Source: Fagopyrum homotropicum
Lineage: Eukaryota; Streptophyta; Magnoliopsida; Caryophyllales; Polygonaceae
Direction: 5' to 3'
Length of the DNA stretch: 64,000 nucleotides
Assembly (NCBI GenBank): GCA_033239125.1
Contig: BSWB01000003.1
Location: 130,810,320-130,874,319 of the forward strand
In this document: piece after piece, positions 36,938 through 49,437 of the stretch
How the letters are laid out: the number at the start of each line of letters is the position of its first letter
Position numbering within the stretch: position 1 is the first letter of the stretch
Notes under the pieces: generated by a model
What the model saw: only the letters and a program-made list of their open reading frames with translations
The model's database searches: none
What the model was told of the DNA's origin: nothing
Made by a program: the position numbers and the translations under genes

Positions 36938-38603
36938 TGTTCGCCCCTAAACGTGCGTGCAAATAAGCTTTAAATTTATAAAACTAGAATCAAGCAAGCG
37001 AACCCGCAGTGTACGGATCGACGTAGTTAAGCAAGAATTCCAGAGTATCGAACACAGGGATTTGGGGAGAATAAATTCGATCGTAGGTTATCAAGCAAGT
37101 GAATATAAGAGCTTTGCAAATTATTGAGAAAACAACAATCCTAAAGATCCAAGTGTCCAGCTGTGGCAATCGATTCAAGATATACTTAATGATATAAAGA
37201 CAGAGTTGAGATATGCAAAGGTATGCTAATGTAAGGTAATCGTACGGTGAAGTTCCAAAAACCTTATATGACTCACCTACAAGACACTCTCTATACAGGT
37301 TGTTGAGGCTTCAATATAGAAAGGTTCTTAAGGTAAGAATTAATGTCAAATACCCAAACTTGTAATCCAAGGATCAAGACTAACTTAACCGATTAAGGTT
37401 ATGACACTCACAATCGAGGTAGAGGTTGTTGAGGCTTCACTACCACCTAGAAAAGGCAAGCCAAGACTAAGTTAAAGCTAATCTTTAACTTTGGATTAAA
37501 GTAAAAGCAAGTTCGTAAACTTAAGGGAAATTACGGGAGATTCCACGGCCGTGGAAACCTAAGAACAGGCCGTGATTTAGGGTGTCGACGATATTTCTCC
37601 AACTCTCAGGGTCCGATCAATTTACGATCGATCTATCATTATCTAAGCCACAACTATCAACCCTTCACCTTAGAATTGCTAAAGGGTTTTAGCCAATGAC
37701 CATTGTCATGATATCAATATTCAAATTAAAGAGAATGAAAGATGAAAACCCTCGAATACTCAATAAAACTTCGAAACCGATTCTCAAATCCGAAACACAA
37801 GAAGCAATGTTTAATGAATTCAGAATATATAACACAAAACCTCACAATGATCTAAGGTAAGTATGAAGAACAGGTTGCCAATCCGTCTTTAATATCAAAA
37901 CCTGAGAAAAAGGCTAAACCTTTGCGTTTCCGCAACCTTCGGCGATCTCAAATCAACCCTAGGCGAAGTCCTTGCGGAAAGTACGCGGCGTCTATGCGAG
38001 CTCCAATCGGAATCCCTCAAAACTCTCTTTTCCGGCCTTTTTATAAGACAGGAAATAATTGCCGTCCAGGCCCATTACGTAAATGACGTGGCAAATAATT
38101 GTACGTCAAAAGATCGCCTAAATCACGGTCTCAGGGCTTTCCACGACCGTGGTTTAGAGCGTGGAAAAGGATCACGGTGTCTTGTGACTTCCACGACCGT
38201 ACTTTAGACCGTGTAACCTACTGGAGTGCTCCACGCTCATGATGCCAAGATCCACGGCCATGGTTTAGAGCGTGGACTTCTCTACGGTCGTAATTCAGGT
38301 CGTGGAAGTGTATATTGCTTGTAGTTCCCTTTGTGTCGTGACATTCTTCATCCTAGCTCCTTCCTTAGCTTCCTTGATGTGTCTCCTAATCCTCGAACAA
38401 GATCGATTACTCCCTTTTCTCTCTCAATTTCTCCGATTTAGCTCCTATTCACCCATAATCAACACAAAGCTAGTGTAGACCTCCATATTGACAAAATAGA
38501 TGAACAAGCTAGCATTTACTTCTAAACTTTATCCATGTACACAATAATGAGGGGAAAACAACCAAAATAAGTGTCTAGAATATCGCAATATTTCATGCTA
38601 ACA
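36938..38603 (-). repeat. Hybrid LTR 2 (E3-type left half, E2-type right half)
   Basis: Same switch point as hybrid LTR 1 (37543-37548) and the same unlike flanks, CACCT left and ATATT right. The identical junction means it is a copy of the first recombinant. Confidence 0.93.
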
Positions 38604-38631
38604 ATATTCACCCGATGTTCTTCTTCTTCAC

Positions 38632-40248
38632 TGTTCGCTCTCAGGCGCGTGTGAATTAGTGAACGAAATAGCTTTAAATTTATAACCTAAAATAAAAGCT
38701 TGAACAATATGCAAACCCGCAGTGTACGGATCAATTGTAATAACGGTAAATACTCCAATGTCGAACACAAAGACTATGGTGAAATCAAGCACGGTAAAAA
38801 TCAGGTTGTCAATCAAAAGCAAAATAACAAAACAAAGATGATGTATAAATCAGATAGGGGAATCCAGATTCTAGAGTTCAAAGCATCTAGTTGTGGTTTC
38901 GACTCAAGATTTTTAAGGATAACGTGGACAAAGTTGAGGTTTACTGAGGGAAGGTGTTTCTAAGATGGGAACAGATCACCAGGTAAGTCTCACTACTCAC
39001 TATCCCAAACCAAATATCCTATCACTGGGTAAGTCTCAAGGGACTAAGGAAAGGAACTAAAATCTCAAACCAACACACCACCTAAGGGGATAGAACTAAC
39101 CTTTACCGGGTAAGTCTCAGGATAACTCTAAAAGGTAGGATGAAGGCACACTCAAACCCTAATAAATGATAAAACTTTATTACCTAACACTCATCATCAT
39201 AGGTATACAAGCAAAGGAATCACCGGGTAAGTCTCATCCTAGGCTTGCTTATAAATCAGGAAAGGTGCAACAAGGATAGGATTTGGCAAACTAAAACCTA
39301 AACTCATGATGGATCGGATCAGGTCGAACATCTCGCTCAATTCATATCGATCTCGGTCGAGATGCTCTATGAACCGACCGAGGTGAGGTGTAGTTAGGTT
39401 TTGGCTCGAGCTTTCAAGGTCCACTAAGGTAACGGTTCACTCTTTCATCGTCTTTACCACAACATTCAGGCAATCACCCTAAAATTGCAAGGGAATTAAG
39501 CCAACAATTATCATGATAATAACAAGCAAATATATAATAAAAGAAGCAATAAACCAACAAGAAAACCTTAACAAAAAGGTCTCAATAATCAATCAAACAA
39601 ACAATCAATCAAAATAAGCAGCAAACTATGTTCCTCAATAAATCGAATCAAAAGACAACAATCAAGGTTACCTAAGAAAACCTTACAACTTCCCTTCAAA
39701 GCCTTCAACTTTCACTTCAAAGCTATCTTCCTTCAAACTTCCTTCTTTATTGGAATATCTTCAATCCCAAAAATAATCAGCTAACCAAGCATACTTCCAT
39801 CCAAAAAATATCTTCAATCTTATAGGAAAATCACTTGCAAAAAATAAAAGATCTCATGGGCTATGGGCCGGCCGTCTCGATCCAGGCCCAGTAAGCCATC
39901 TCGGTCGAGATGATCACATAGTCAATCGAGGTGAACGAGCTGTTACGTGCAAATTTCCAAAACTGGTCCAATATCGAATTTCTATCCAACTTCTATGGTT
40001 TCTATGCATTCCTTGCAGCTCCTCGATGTTCCAAAATGTAGCTCCAATGACTCCTTAAATTCCTTGGCTCCATATCGCTCCATAACGTGCCTTTTTCCTA
40101 CAATTACAACAAAACTGGGTGTAGACCTCGATTCTTTCAAAGGTACACAAAACGACATAATCATCGAGAATATATAGCCATGCATGCAGATTTATGATGA
40201 TAAAACTTCCAAATCAATCCCAAATATAGACTATAATGCATGTTATCA
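38632..40248 (-). repeat. E5 3' LTR, copy 3 (uninterrupted)
   Basis: 1617 bp, same boundaries and motifs as copy 2. It contains the empty AGCTC site at 40040-40044. Confidence 0.9.
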
Positions 40249-40997
40249 AAATACCCCATACTTGTCCCTTGCTTGTCCCCAAGCAAGATTCAAATCTTAG
40301 ATACAAGATAGAATGGATTATAAGTCATCAAAAAGATCAATGAAAAACATTTTACAAAATCTTTTGGTGGTGTGCTTCATAGCAAATAAAATCAACACAT
40401 GGCTAAACATTTTATAAATATAAGAAAGTTGATAATCTTTTGCATAAAGTCATATAATACATAATAAATCATATTTATCGAAATCAATCATGTATAAGTC
40501 AGCTTAAACCACAAAGTCAATCAACATACTCAAGGTCTCAAGGACTTTCAAAAACAGGTCAAGAAATGTGTTAGGGTGGGATCTAAACGAGGTAATGTGG
40601 TGCTGAAATCCGAGAATAGGACCTTTACTTCACTTCTTTAAATCCCAAACATCTTCCACCAATAAGCTTTGCTTATTCTTCCTTGCATATTTTCTATTTT
40701 TACTTTATTTTTAAGAACATGGACAGAGGTGCACAACAACCGAAGCCTAGAAAATCAGCAATTCTAAATTTCTCGAGATGCCTCAAACCCTTGATGTACA
40801 TACTATGACTCGTTAGGACTATCGAGCAATCCGACTTTGCCAAGACACAAACCTCCGGCTATGTGAATGGTGCCGAGTTACTCATCATCAAGAAAACGTC
40901 CCCAAACCTATTTGTCTAACACTTTCAACCACAATCTCAACTTCACTTCACACGCTTTTTATCAACTACATCCAAATTCCCGGATAGGTAAAGGGAG

Positions 40998-41062
<65 letters not shown>

Positions 41063-41993
41063 GGGCTAAAGCGTGATCAAGAAGAAGAAGAAGAGAAGCG
41101 AAGTGCCTTAATCATCCCATGAAGAATGTGAGAGAACTTTTAAAGTGGTGTCAACCTTCAAGTTCAACATGATTTTGATAAAAACAAAATATTAAACATG
41201 CTAGAATTTTCAAACAAAACAATTAGCAACTTAAACATATCATAAAACCTTTTGAACACATAGAGATTTCAAAGCTAATCTGCAAACAAATATCATCATC
41301 GAGGTCATATCTGGAATAGAAGCACAAAACGTTTCGAAAATTTCTTCAGTTTTTAAAAGCATCTCGGACGAGGCGAATTGACAGCGCCCGAGATGATCAA
41401 CCGAGATGAATCTCAGTTATCACAACCTCGTTTGGCCAAAACATTTTGGTCGAGGTCAAAAAAAATTTTCAAATTAGTTTTCGACGTTTTTCAAACAAAA
41501 CATGTATGCAATGCATGCAAATATACATATAAGCACATGTAAGCCAATAAGATCAAAGTCATCCAAATAGCATTTAGTACAAATTACAGATCCAAAGCAA
41601 GTCAAATACCCCATTCTTGGGATACATTGTCTCAATGGGTCAAATATAAGTCACACAAAGGTACTCACCGAATGAAAATGCAAAACATCAATAGAAATAA
41701 GAACAAGATCCATAATAAGCTCAATCATCGGCCGGTGGTGGAGGTGGAATGTAAGGATACTGAGTCGGATTGAACGGATATCCCATCTGCTATTGGAACT
41801 ACAACATCGCCATCTGGTGTTGATAGTGTTGGCTCTCCTCTATACGCTGCGTCCAACTATGAATAGATCGAGTGTGAGTAGAAAAGCGTTGGGACATGTC
41901 GGTCCGTAATGCCTGAAAAGAGTCCGTCATCTGCTGTGTCAAATCATCAATCCTGCGGTGTGCCTCTGGGTTGCGACGACGGCGAGCTCTCTA
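40249..41993 (-). other. E5 ORF3-to-LTR noncoding block, copy 3
   Basis: Copy of the block with hairpin 40268-40287, (TA)28, and the palindromic cluster at about 41360-41460. No gene is supported. Confidence 0.75.
41003..41058. repeat. (TA)28 microsatellite, copy 3
   Basis: Uninterrupted TA tract of 56 bp, the shortest of the three. Confidence 0.95.
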
Positions 41994-42488
41994 CTAGGAT
42001 GGCTGGGGAATCTCAACTAGCGCAGCTGGTACCTCCCTCTCCTCCTCAGTGGCCTCATCATCAAGGTTGACGGTGGGAATACTAGGGCCGGCGGTATAAG
42101 TACCGGTATCCATAGTTGCAGCTCCTCCAACACCATCACCATCATCATCATAATCACCATCTGCCTCTCTAGCAGCATCTGCATGCATGATAGGAAACCA
42201 AACATTCGACCAGTTCTCACGGTCGAAGATGGAGAACTGAGGCGACCACGGAAAGCCTCTAGGAAAATTCGTTTCCCACAACATGGCCATATAAGGAGTG
42301 TCAAGACCGCGGGGAATGAGAGCACGACTCGTGATGAACTCCTGCAATCCAAGCGGCTTTGCCGCCGCAACCAAAGTACACGCCAACAAGTACAATCCCA
42401 TCTTTGTGGCGATGTGAGTCACTAGACCTCCAAAGCATATATCACCCTTCGCCTTCCCCTTCACCTTGTGCAGCTTCTCCGCTAGCAT
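41994..42488 (-). pseudogene. E5 ORF3 C-terminal fragment, copy 3
   Basis: Same fragment again. This copy touches the original E3 insertion point (CACCT, 42509-42513), so it is the true partner of the N-terminal half at 58073-58698. Confidence 0.82.
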
Positions 42489-42513
42489 AACAACAAAATT
42501 TGAAATGTCACCT

Positions 42514-44240
42514 TGTTCGCCCCTAAACGTGCATGCAAATAAGCTTTAAATTTATAAAACTAGAATCAAGCAAGCGAACCCGCAGTGTACGGATCGACGT
42601 AGTTAAGCAAGAATTCCAGAGTATCGAACACAGGGATTTGGGGAGAATAAATTCGATCGTAGGTTATCAAGCAAGTGAATATAAGAGCTTTGCAAATTAT
42701 TGGGAAAACAACAATCCTAAAGATCCAAGTGTCCAGCTATGGCAATCGATTCAAGATATACTTAATGATATAAAGACAAAGTTGAGATATGCAAAGGTAT
42801 GCTAATGTAAGGTAATCGTACGGTGAAGTTCCAAAAACCTTATATGACTCATCTACAAGACACTCTCTATACAGGTTGTTGAGGCTTCAATATAGAAAGG
42901 TTCTTAAGGTAAGAATTAATGTCAAATACCCAAACTTGTAATCCAAGGATCAAGACTAACTTAACCGATTAAGGTTATGACACTCACAATCGAGGTAGAG
43001 GTTGTTGAGGCTTCACTACCACCTAGAAAAGGCAAGCCAAGACTAAGTTAAAGCTAATCTTTAACTTTGGATTAAAGTAAAAGCAAGTTCGTAAACTTAA
43101 GGGAAATTACGGGAGATTCCACGGTCGTGGAACTCAAGAACAAACCGTGATTTAGGGTTCGTCGACGATTCTCTCTAACTCTCAGGGTCTAATCTGTTTA
43201 CGATCGATCTATCATCATCTAAGCCACAACTATCAACCCTTCACCTTAGAATTTTTAAGGGTTTTTAGCCAATAACAGTCATATTGATATCAAATTCAAG
43301 AATTAAAAGATTGAAAGGTGAAAACTTCCGAAAAACTTTCAATAAACTTCAAACCAATCTCAAAGTCACAATCAAGAACGAATATCGTCAATAGATTCGG
43401 AATAGAACAAACAAACACAATCTTAGATAAGAAGGAAGAACGGGATGTCAATCCGTCTTCTAAATCAAACCTAAACAAGAAGAGAGATCTTCTTGCAACA
43501 ATCTTCCGAATCTTCAATCTTCCGTCAATCCTGAAATCTCAATCACAATCACCGCCAAAAGTGCGAGATTAGGGCAAATCCAAGTGTAAACGTAGGATGC
43601 GTCTATGCGTAAGCGAAGGTGTAAAAACACGTGTAAAGCGAGGTCGCCAAAGTCTCTAAGCGGAGGTGACGGAATCTCTCTTCGTCCGTCCTTTTATAGG
43701 GCAAGATAAGATATCGGCCCGGCCCAATCTTTTAAAAGATCGTGGCTTAAAGTGTGGCGAAAAAGATCGCCAAGATCACGGTCGTGGAAGGTTCCACGAC
43801 CGTAATTTAGAGTGGAAATCAACACGGTTTGAACATATGATTCTACGACCGTAAAAGCTTCTGGAATGAACCAAGCTTCTCCTGCATGGTTCCACGGCCG
43901 TGGAACTGAACGTGGTTTGTAGTACGGCCGTATTTTAGAGCGTGGTTTAGGGCAAGAACGTGATTCTTCCCTAGCCTCGTGCATTCCTCAAGTTAGCTCT
44001 CTTTTGGCTCCTAAGAATGCCCTCAATCCATGGACATACTCAATCAACTCATCCTTGCTAAACTCCGTTCGGAAATGGCTCTCAATCACCTATAATCAAC
44101 ATAAAGCTTGTGTAGACATCTATATCGACAATATAGGCAAACTAGCTCACAATTGCAACAATGCTCAATCAAAGACTATCAATATGAATCAAATACACTT
44201 AGAAAACGTGCCTAAATTATCAAAATATTTCATGCTAACA
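42514..44240 (-). repeat. E3 3' LTR
   Basis: 1727 bp, TGTTAGCATGAAATATTT on the minus strand (right) to ...GGGCGAACA (left). It has a 10-bp deletion (ACGGGAGATTCC) compared with the 5' LTR (ACGGGTGGATCTTGAGATTC); both hybrid LTRs share this deletion. Palindromic clusters lie at about 43110-43150 and 43760-43950. The TATA box near 43690 reads TATAAAAGG on the minus strand. Confidence 0.93.
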
Positions 44241-45604
44241 AATAACCTCATACTTGCAACTTGCTTGTCCCTAAGCAAGGTCTTTCAAAAGCTTTTAAAA
44301 CAAGAGTTAGGATGAAATATGTGTACCTTCTCAAAGCAATACTTCTTTTGGATGAATGTGCCTTCTAAAGAATAGATCATTCTCAAATCTTGCTTCAATC
44401 GTTTATAAGACTTTCATACACTTAATCAAAGAGTAAAAAGAAAAGAAAGTTCATGAATCAATCAAACTTCTATACAAGAATCATAACCCTTAAACATTAT
44501 CAAAATCAATCATAAGAAACTTCAATTTAGATCACCAAGTCATATAACATTCTTTTGATCTTAAGGACTTTCAAAGAAAAAGGTCTAGAATGTGGAAAGG
44601 GAAGGAAACTTTAAGGAATGTGGTGCATGAATCCGGGAAAGTGGACAACTACTCTTTTCTTCTTCTCTTGCGGTTTCCGCAACACCCTCAACTTAGAGCT
44701 TCGCTCTCTTCTTTTCATTTTTCGACTTTACTTTTGGAGTTATGGACAGAGGTGCACAAAAACCGAAGCCTAGGAGATTGGCGTTTCTTAATTTTTATGA
44801 GATGCCTCAAACCCTTAGCGCACATACCATAATCCGCTAGGAATATCGCTCAATCCGACTTTGGCAAGACACAAACACCCGGCTATGTGAATGGTGCCGA
44901 GTTACTCATCGTCATGATTGACTTCCCCAAACCTACAATTTCTTTCTATTCTTTTGATTGCAAATAATTGCTCTCATGACCATCCCACATCAAACATGCC
45001 TTTTTCATTCACTTCTCCAAATTCCCGGATAGGTAAAGGAGGTCAATATTTCAATGAGGAGCTAAATGATCAAAGAAAGAAGAAAGAAAAATCGAATTGC
45101 CTTAATCATCTCAACAAGAAGTATAAGAACTTATAGTGTGATTTCAACTTCAATTTCTCAACATGATTTAAATAACATTCATCACATTATGAAACTTGCA
45201 AAAGAGGTATAATCAACTCATTCAATTCCTTTTCAATTCACTATTCTTTTAAGCATGCAATTGTCATCAAACTCAATTCACAAGTAGCGATTATCATAGA
45301 AATCATCTCAATTCATTAGAAGAACAAAATTTTCAAAAAATTTTCAATTTTTATGGTTTTTTCAAGTTCTTTTTCATGCAATGCAATAATGAAACGTGCA
45401 ACAATATAATGAACATGCAAGATAGTCTCGAATAGAAGCAAACATAGTGAGTAAGAGTTATTACAAACTTTTAGTCACACCCCACCCCATACTTGGGACG
45501 AACATTGTCCCTAATGTTCAAAAGAAAGAAAGAAAAGAAAGAAAGGAAAAAGAAACTCACAAAATGGCGGTGGAGCGGCTAAAGCAAGTGGTCAATCATC
45601 ATCA
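44241..45604 (-). other. E3 ORF3-to-LTR noncoding block
   Basis: The uninterrupted reference version of the conserved block: hairpin at 44260-44279 (one mismatch), GGACAGAGGTGCACA at about 44742, the empty site for the CACTA insertion seen in E2 (TTAGCGCACATACC, about 44814), GGCTATGTGAATGGTGCCGA, ATTCCCGGATAGGTAAAGG, and CCCCACCCCATACTTGGG near 45480. No ORF is supported. Confidence 0.75.
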
Positions 45605-46596
45605 TCACTGCGGCGCTGGTGGAGGTGGGAATGGGGAGAAGCTAGGATCATAAAACCGCCCAAACTGCTGGCGGTAGACATCCCTCATCATGTGATCGAG
45701 GTCATTCAAGCGTCCATCTCTAGCATCGGCTCGGATCTCCAATGCTCCTACTCTCTCCGAAAGACCAGTAGCCCAATCCGGCATCTGCTCATACCATCCC
45801 GGAGCCTGGCTGTACCATGCTGGAGCGTCGGACGGTGCTGGTACTGGTGCTGATGCAGATGGTACGTGTGTAGACCATGGAGGTGGAGCTCCATACCATG
45901 CGTGAGGTATGTCAGCCCATGTGGGTCTCTCACTCACGCTGGCGCGGCGAGAAGACGAGCCTGAAGCTCTAGCTGGACGTGGAGAACGTCTAGGCACATC
46001 GGGGGCCGCATCCGGCTGATCCGGAAACGTGCCAAACTCCTGCTCTGCTCCTCCTCCACCCTCAAACTGATATCTCATCTCCTCCTCATCAACTACTGGT
46101 GGTGGTGGGACATATGGGGGAGCTGCAATCCTGTTCGCATGCATGGCAGCGAACGTCTCCTTCCAATTATGGCGTCCCGCCATAATGGAATACTCCTGTA
46201 GCCACTCAATACCCCTACCCGTCCTGCTCTCCCAAGGCATGGCCGCATACGGCGGACCTCTATGTGTGGGGAAGATGAGACCTCTAGTCATGAAGGCATG
46301 AAGTCATAAAGGTACGGCTGGTATGCAGGTGCACGCAGAAAAATCAACTCCCAAACTCCTAGCAAGGTGGGTAACTATCCCACCGTATCCAATGTTGCCC
46401 TTCCTCTTGTTCTTAAGCTTGCTCATAGTAGCAGCTAAGAGGGTGGCACAGTCAGCTCGGCGCCCATACAGCATAGAATATCGCAAAAATATCTCATCCG
46501 TCTTGATCTTTTGGGGCGTCTCCGTCCGAGGGAAGAGACACTCCGAAAGAACACGGTGAGCGATCTTCAAGGCTAAGTGGTACATCAACTTAGCCT
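45605..46596 (-). pseudogene. E3 ORF3, C-terminal two thirds
   Basis: Two in-frame segments separated by a TGA at 46304-46306. 46304-46588 covers LALKIAHRVLSECLFPRTET to VTHLARSLGVDFSACTCI. 45605-46291 covers MTRGLIFPTHRGPPYAAMPW, IMAGRHNWKETFAAMHANRI, then an acidic and Pro/Ser-rich tail ending FPPPPAPQ. It is collinear with E2 ORF3. The N-terminal part resumes at 48780-49437 beyond the LTR insertion. No membrane segment is obvious. Confidence 0.82.
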
Positions 46597-48257
46597 TGTT
46601 AGCATGAAATATTGTGATATTTTAGGCACGTTTTCTAATCGTATTTGATTCATATTGATAGTCTTTGATTGAGCTTTGTGCATATGTGAGCTAGTATTGC
46701 CTATATTGTCGATATGGATGTCTACACGAGTTCTATGTTGATTATAGGTGATTTGGAGCTATTTCCGAACGGAATCGAGCAAAGGAGAGTTGAGTTGATA
46801 TGTCCATAGATCGAGGACACCTTTTGGAAGCAATTTGGAGTCTTAGATTGAGGAATGCACGAATGAAGGCAAGAACCACGTTCTCACCCGTAATTACGGC
46901 CGTGGATTTTGAGTCAGAATTCGATGTTCATTCCAGGAGATATTACAGCCGTGGAACTAACCGTAGTAGTTTCCACGCCCTAAATTACGGTCGTGAAAAG
47001 ATTCCACGACCGTGATTTTGGCGAATCTTTTCGCCATGTTTCGAAGCCACGATCTTTTGAAGATTGGGCCGGGCCGACATTTTGCCCTGCATTATAAAAT
47101 AGACGGATGAGGCAAGATTCCGTCACCTCGCTTACGACCTTTCAACCCTCGCTTAGCGGCAAAACGCAAAAACCCTCATCTTGGAGGTAATTTGGAGATC
47201 TCATTGAAGATCAAAGTTCGTATTGAAGAGTTGCTGTTTGTGATCTTCGTGTTTGTGGAAGATCGAAGTTCTTGGAGGATTTTGCAAGAAGATCTCTCTT
47301 CTTGTTTAGGTTTGATTCAGAATCGGATTGACATCCCGTTTCTCTTCTTTCCTAAAGATTGTGATTGCTTGGTCCGTTTTGAATCTTTGGATAAACACTT
47401 GTTCTTGATTGTGATTCTGAGATTCACTTGAAGATTATTGATAGTTCTTGAAAGTTTTCATCTTTTATCTCTTAATTCTTGAATCAATATCAATATGACA
47501 GTTATTGGCTAAAAACCCTTAACAATTCTAAGGTGAAGGGTTGATAGTTGTGGCTTAGATGATGATAGATCGATCGTAAACAGATTAGACCCTGAGAGTT
47601 AGAGAATTATCGCCGACAACCCTAAATCACGGGCTGTTCTTGAGTTCCACGACCGTGGAATCTCAAGATCCAACCGTAATTTCCCTAAGTCTACGAGCTT
47701 GCTTTTACCTTAATCTAAAGTTAAAGATTTGCTTTAGCTTAGCTTAGACTTGTCTTTTCTAGGTGGTAGTGAAGCCTCAACAACCTCTACCTCGATTGTG
47801 AGCCTCAACAACCTCAATCGGATAAGTTAGTCTTGATCTTTAGATTATAAGTTTGGGTATTTGATACTAATCCTTGCCTTTAGAATCTTTCTATATTGAG
47901 CCTCAACAACCTGTATAGGGAGTGTCTTTTAGGTGAATTACATAAGGTTTTTGGAACCTCAACCGTACGATTACCTTACATTAGTATACCCTTGCATATC
48001 TCGACTCTGTCTTTATATCATTAGTATATCTTGAATCAATTGCCACAGCTGGATACTTGGATCTTTAGGATTGTTGTTTTCCCGATAATTTGCAAACTCC
48101 CATATTCACTTGCTTGATAACCTGCGATCGAGTTCGTTCAACCCAAATCCCTGTGTTCGATACTCTGGAATTCTTGCTAATCTACGTCGATCCGTACACT
48201 GCGGGTTCGCTTGCTTGATTCTAGTTTTATAAATTTAAAGCTTATTTGCACACACCT
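46597..48257 (+). mobile_element. LTR fragment inserted in E3 ORF3 (plus strand, 3' end missing)
   Basis: Starts with the complete LTR terminus TGTTAGCATGAAATATTGTG and follows the solo LTR at 27154-28827 almost base for base, but stops at ...GCACACACCTC before the final AAGGGCGAACA. The flanks are not a 5-bp duplication: 71 bp of ORF3 (46528-46598) reappears at 48780-48850. This suggests insertion or repair by copying rather than simple integrase action. Confidence 0.88.
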
Positions 48258-48779
48258 CTATTTCCGAACGGAATCGAGCAAAGGAGAGTTGAGTTGATAT
48301 GTCCATAGATCGAGGACACCTTTTGGAAGCAATTTGGAGTCTTAGATTGAGGAATGCACGAATGAAGGCAAGAACCACGTTCTCACCCTAAATTACGGCC
48401 GTGGATTTTGAGTCAGAATTCGATGTTCATTCCAGGAGATATTACGGCCGTGGAACTAACCGTAGTAGTTTCCACGCCCTAAATTACGGTCGTGAAAAGA
48501 TTCCACGACCGTGATTTTGGCGAATCTTTTCGCCATGTTTCGAAGCCACGATCTTTTGAAGATTGGGCCGGGCCGACATTTTGCCCTGCATTATAAAATA
48601 GACGGATGAGGCAAGATTCCGTCACCTCGCTTACGACCTTTCAACCCTCGCTTAGCGGCAAAACGCAAAAACCCTCATCTTGGATGTTCATTCTAGTGTA
48701 CGCAAAAACCCTCGCTTAGCGGCAATACTAGCTCACATAGAACTTGTTGCACACACCTCATCCGTCTTGTTCGCCCTTA
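48258..48779. other. Scrambled filler DNA at the right edge of the LTR insertion
   Basis: 48258-48685 repeats the LTR interior 46759-47185 nearly exactly. The last ~95 bp are a mosaic: a direct piece CGCAAAAACCCTCG, an inverted LTR piece GGCAATACTAGCTCACATA (reverse of about 46681-46700), a direct LTR-end piece TGCACACACCTC, an ORF3 piece CTCATCCGTCTTG (also at 46493-46505), and an inverted LTR terminus TGTTCGCCCTTAGAG. Confidence 0.85.
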
Positions 48780-49437
48780 GAGGGAAGAGACACTCCGAAA
48801 GAACACGGTGAGCGATCTTCAAGGCTAAGTGGTACATCAACTTAGCCTTGGTATCAGAAGGTTGCCAACGGTCCTCGTTGGCGTATATCATAGCAACTTC
48901 CTCCCAAAAGTCCTTGGCGTAAACGCCACTAGGAAAGCGACCGTTAAAGGTCTCATGGAACCCAAAGAAGGTCCCAAACTCACGAATGGAAAAATCATAG
49001 TTCCTTTCCATAAGACGGAAAGAAACGGTCCTATCTACATGGCTGTGCTGAAAAGACGTCACAACCTCCCTTGTAATCTCCTCATACACGTCTTCTCGGA
49101 TAGCCGAGAAGACAACTAGTCCGGCTCTATCCAAGAGCCAAGTAAGATCCTCTATGATGTTAAGAGGAGCTAGATCCTCTAACAACAAGTACCTAGGTCC
49201 AATCACAGCTCTCTCTTGGATCCTCTCGAATGCATCGAGGTGATCCTCATGAATGGTCGGGACTCTAGGGCTAGGAGGTGAGGGTGATGAAGGTGATGAT
49301 GGAGGTGAAGGGGAAGAGGGTGGTGGTGCTCTAGAGGATGAGGAAGAAGAGGGATTACCCTTTCTCTTCTTGTTCTGGTCATTCTTTTTCTCCTTAATCC
49401 TCCCCGAAACTCTCCTTACGAAATCCATCACTGTCAA
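48780..49437 (-). pseudogene. E3 ORF3, N-terminal third
   Basis: The frame starts at the ATG at 49437. It has a basic leader (FVRRVSGRIKEKKNDQNKKR), a Ser/Pro-rich low-complexity stretch, then the conserved ORF3 core (HLDAFERIQERAVIGPRYLL, LTWLLDRAGLVVFSAIRED, FGTFFGFHETFNGRFPSGVY, LALKIAHRVLSECLFP). It ends at the duplicated 71 bp and runs into filler. With 45605-46596 it gives the whole family-length protein, interrupted here. Biochemical role unknown. Confidence 0.83.

Larger units (their letters stand above)
38604..42513 (-). repeat. Tandem copy 3 of the E5 3' end
   Basis: Third copy, followed on the right by the true E3 3' LTR rather than a hybrid. The period to this copy is 5576 bp at the LTR start, 36 bp shorter than the previous one, exactly the loss of 18 TA units. 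Confidence 0.95.

Noticed and set aside
48733..49437. ORF3 as a true envelope protein
   Set aside because: The position after pol fits env, but I see no signal peptide, transmembrane helix or glycoprotein-like cysteines; labelled only as ORF3.
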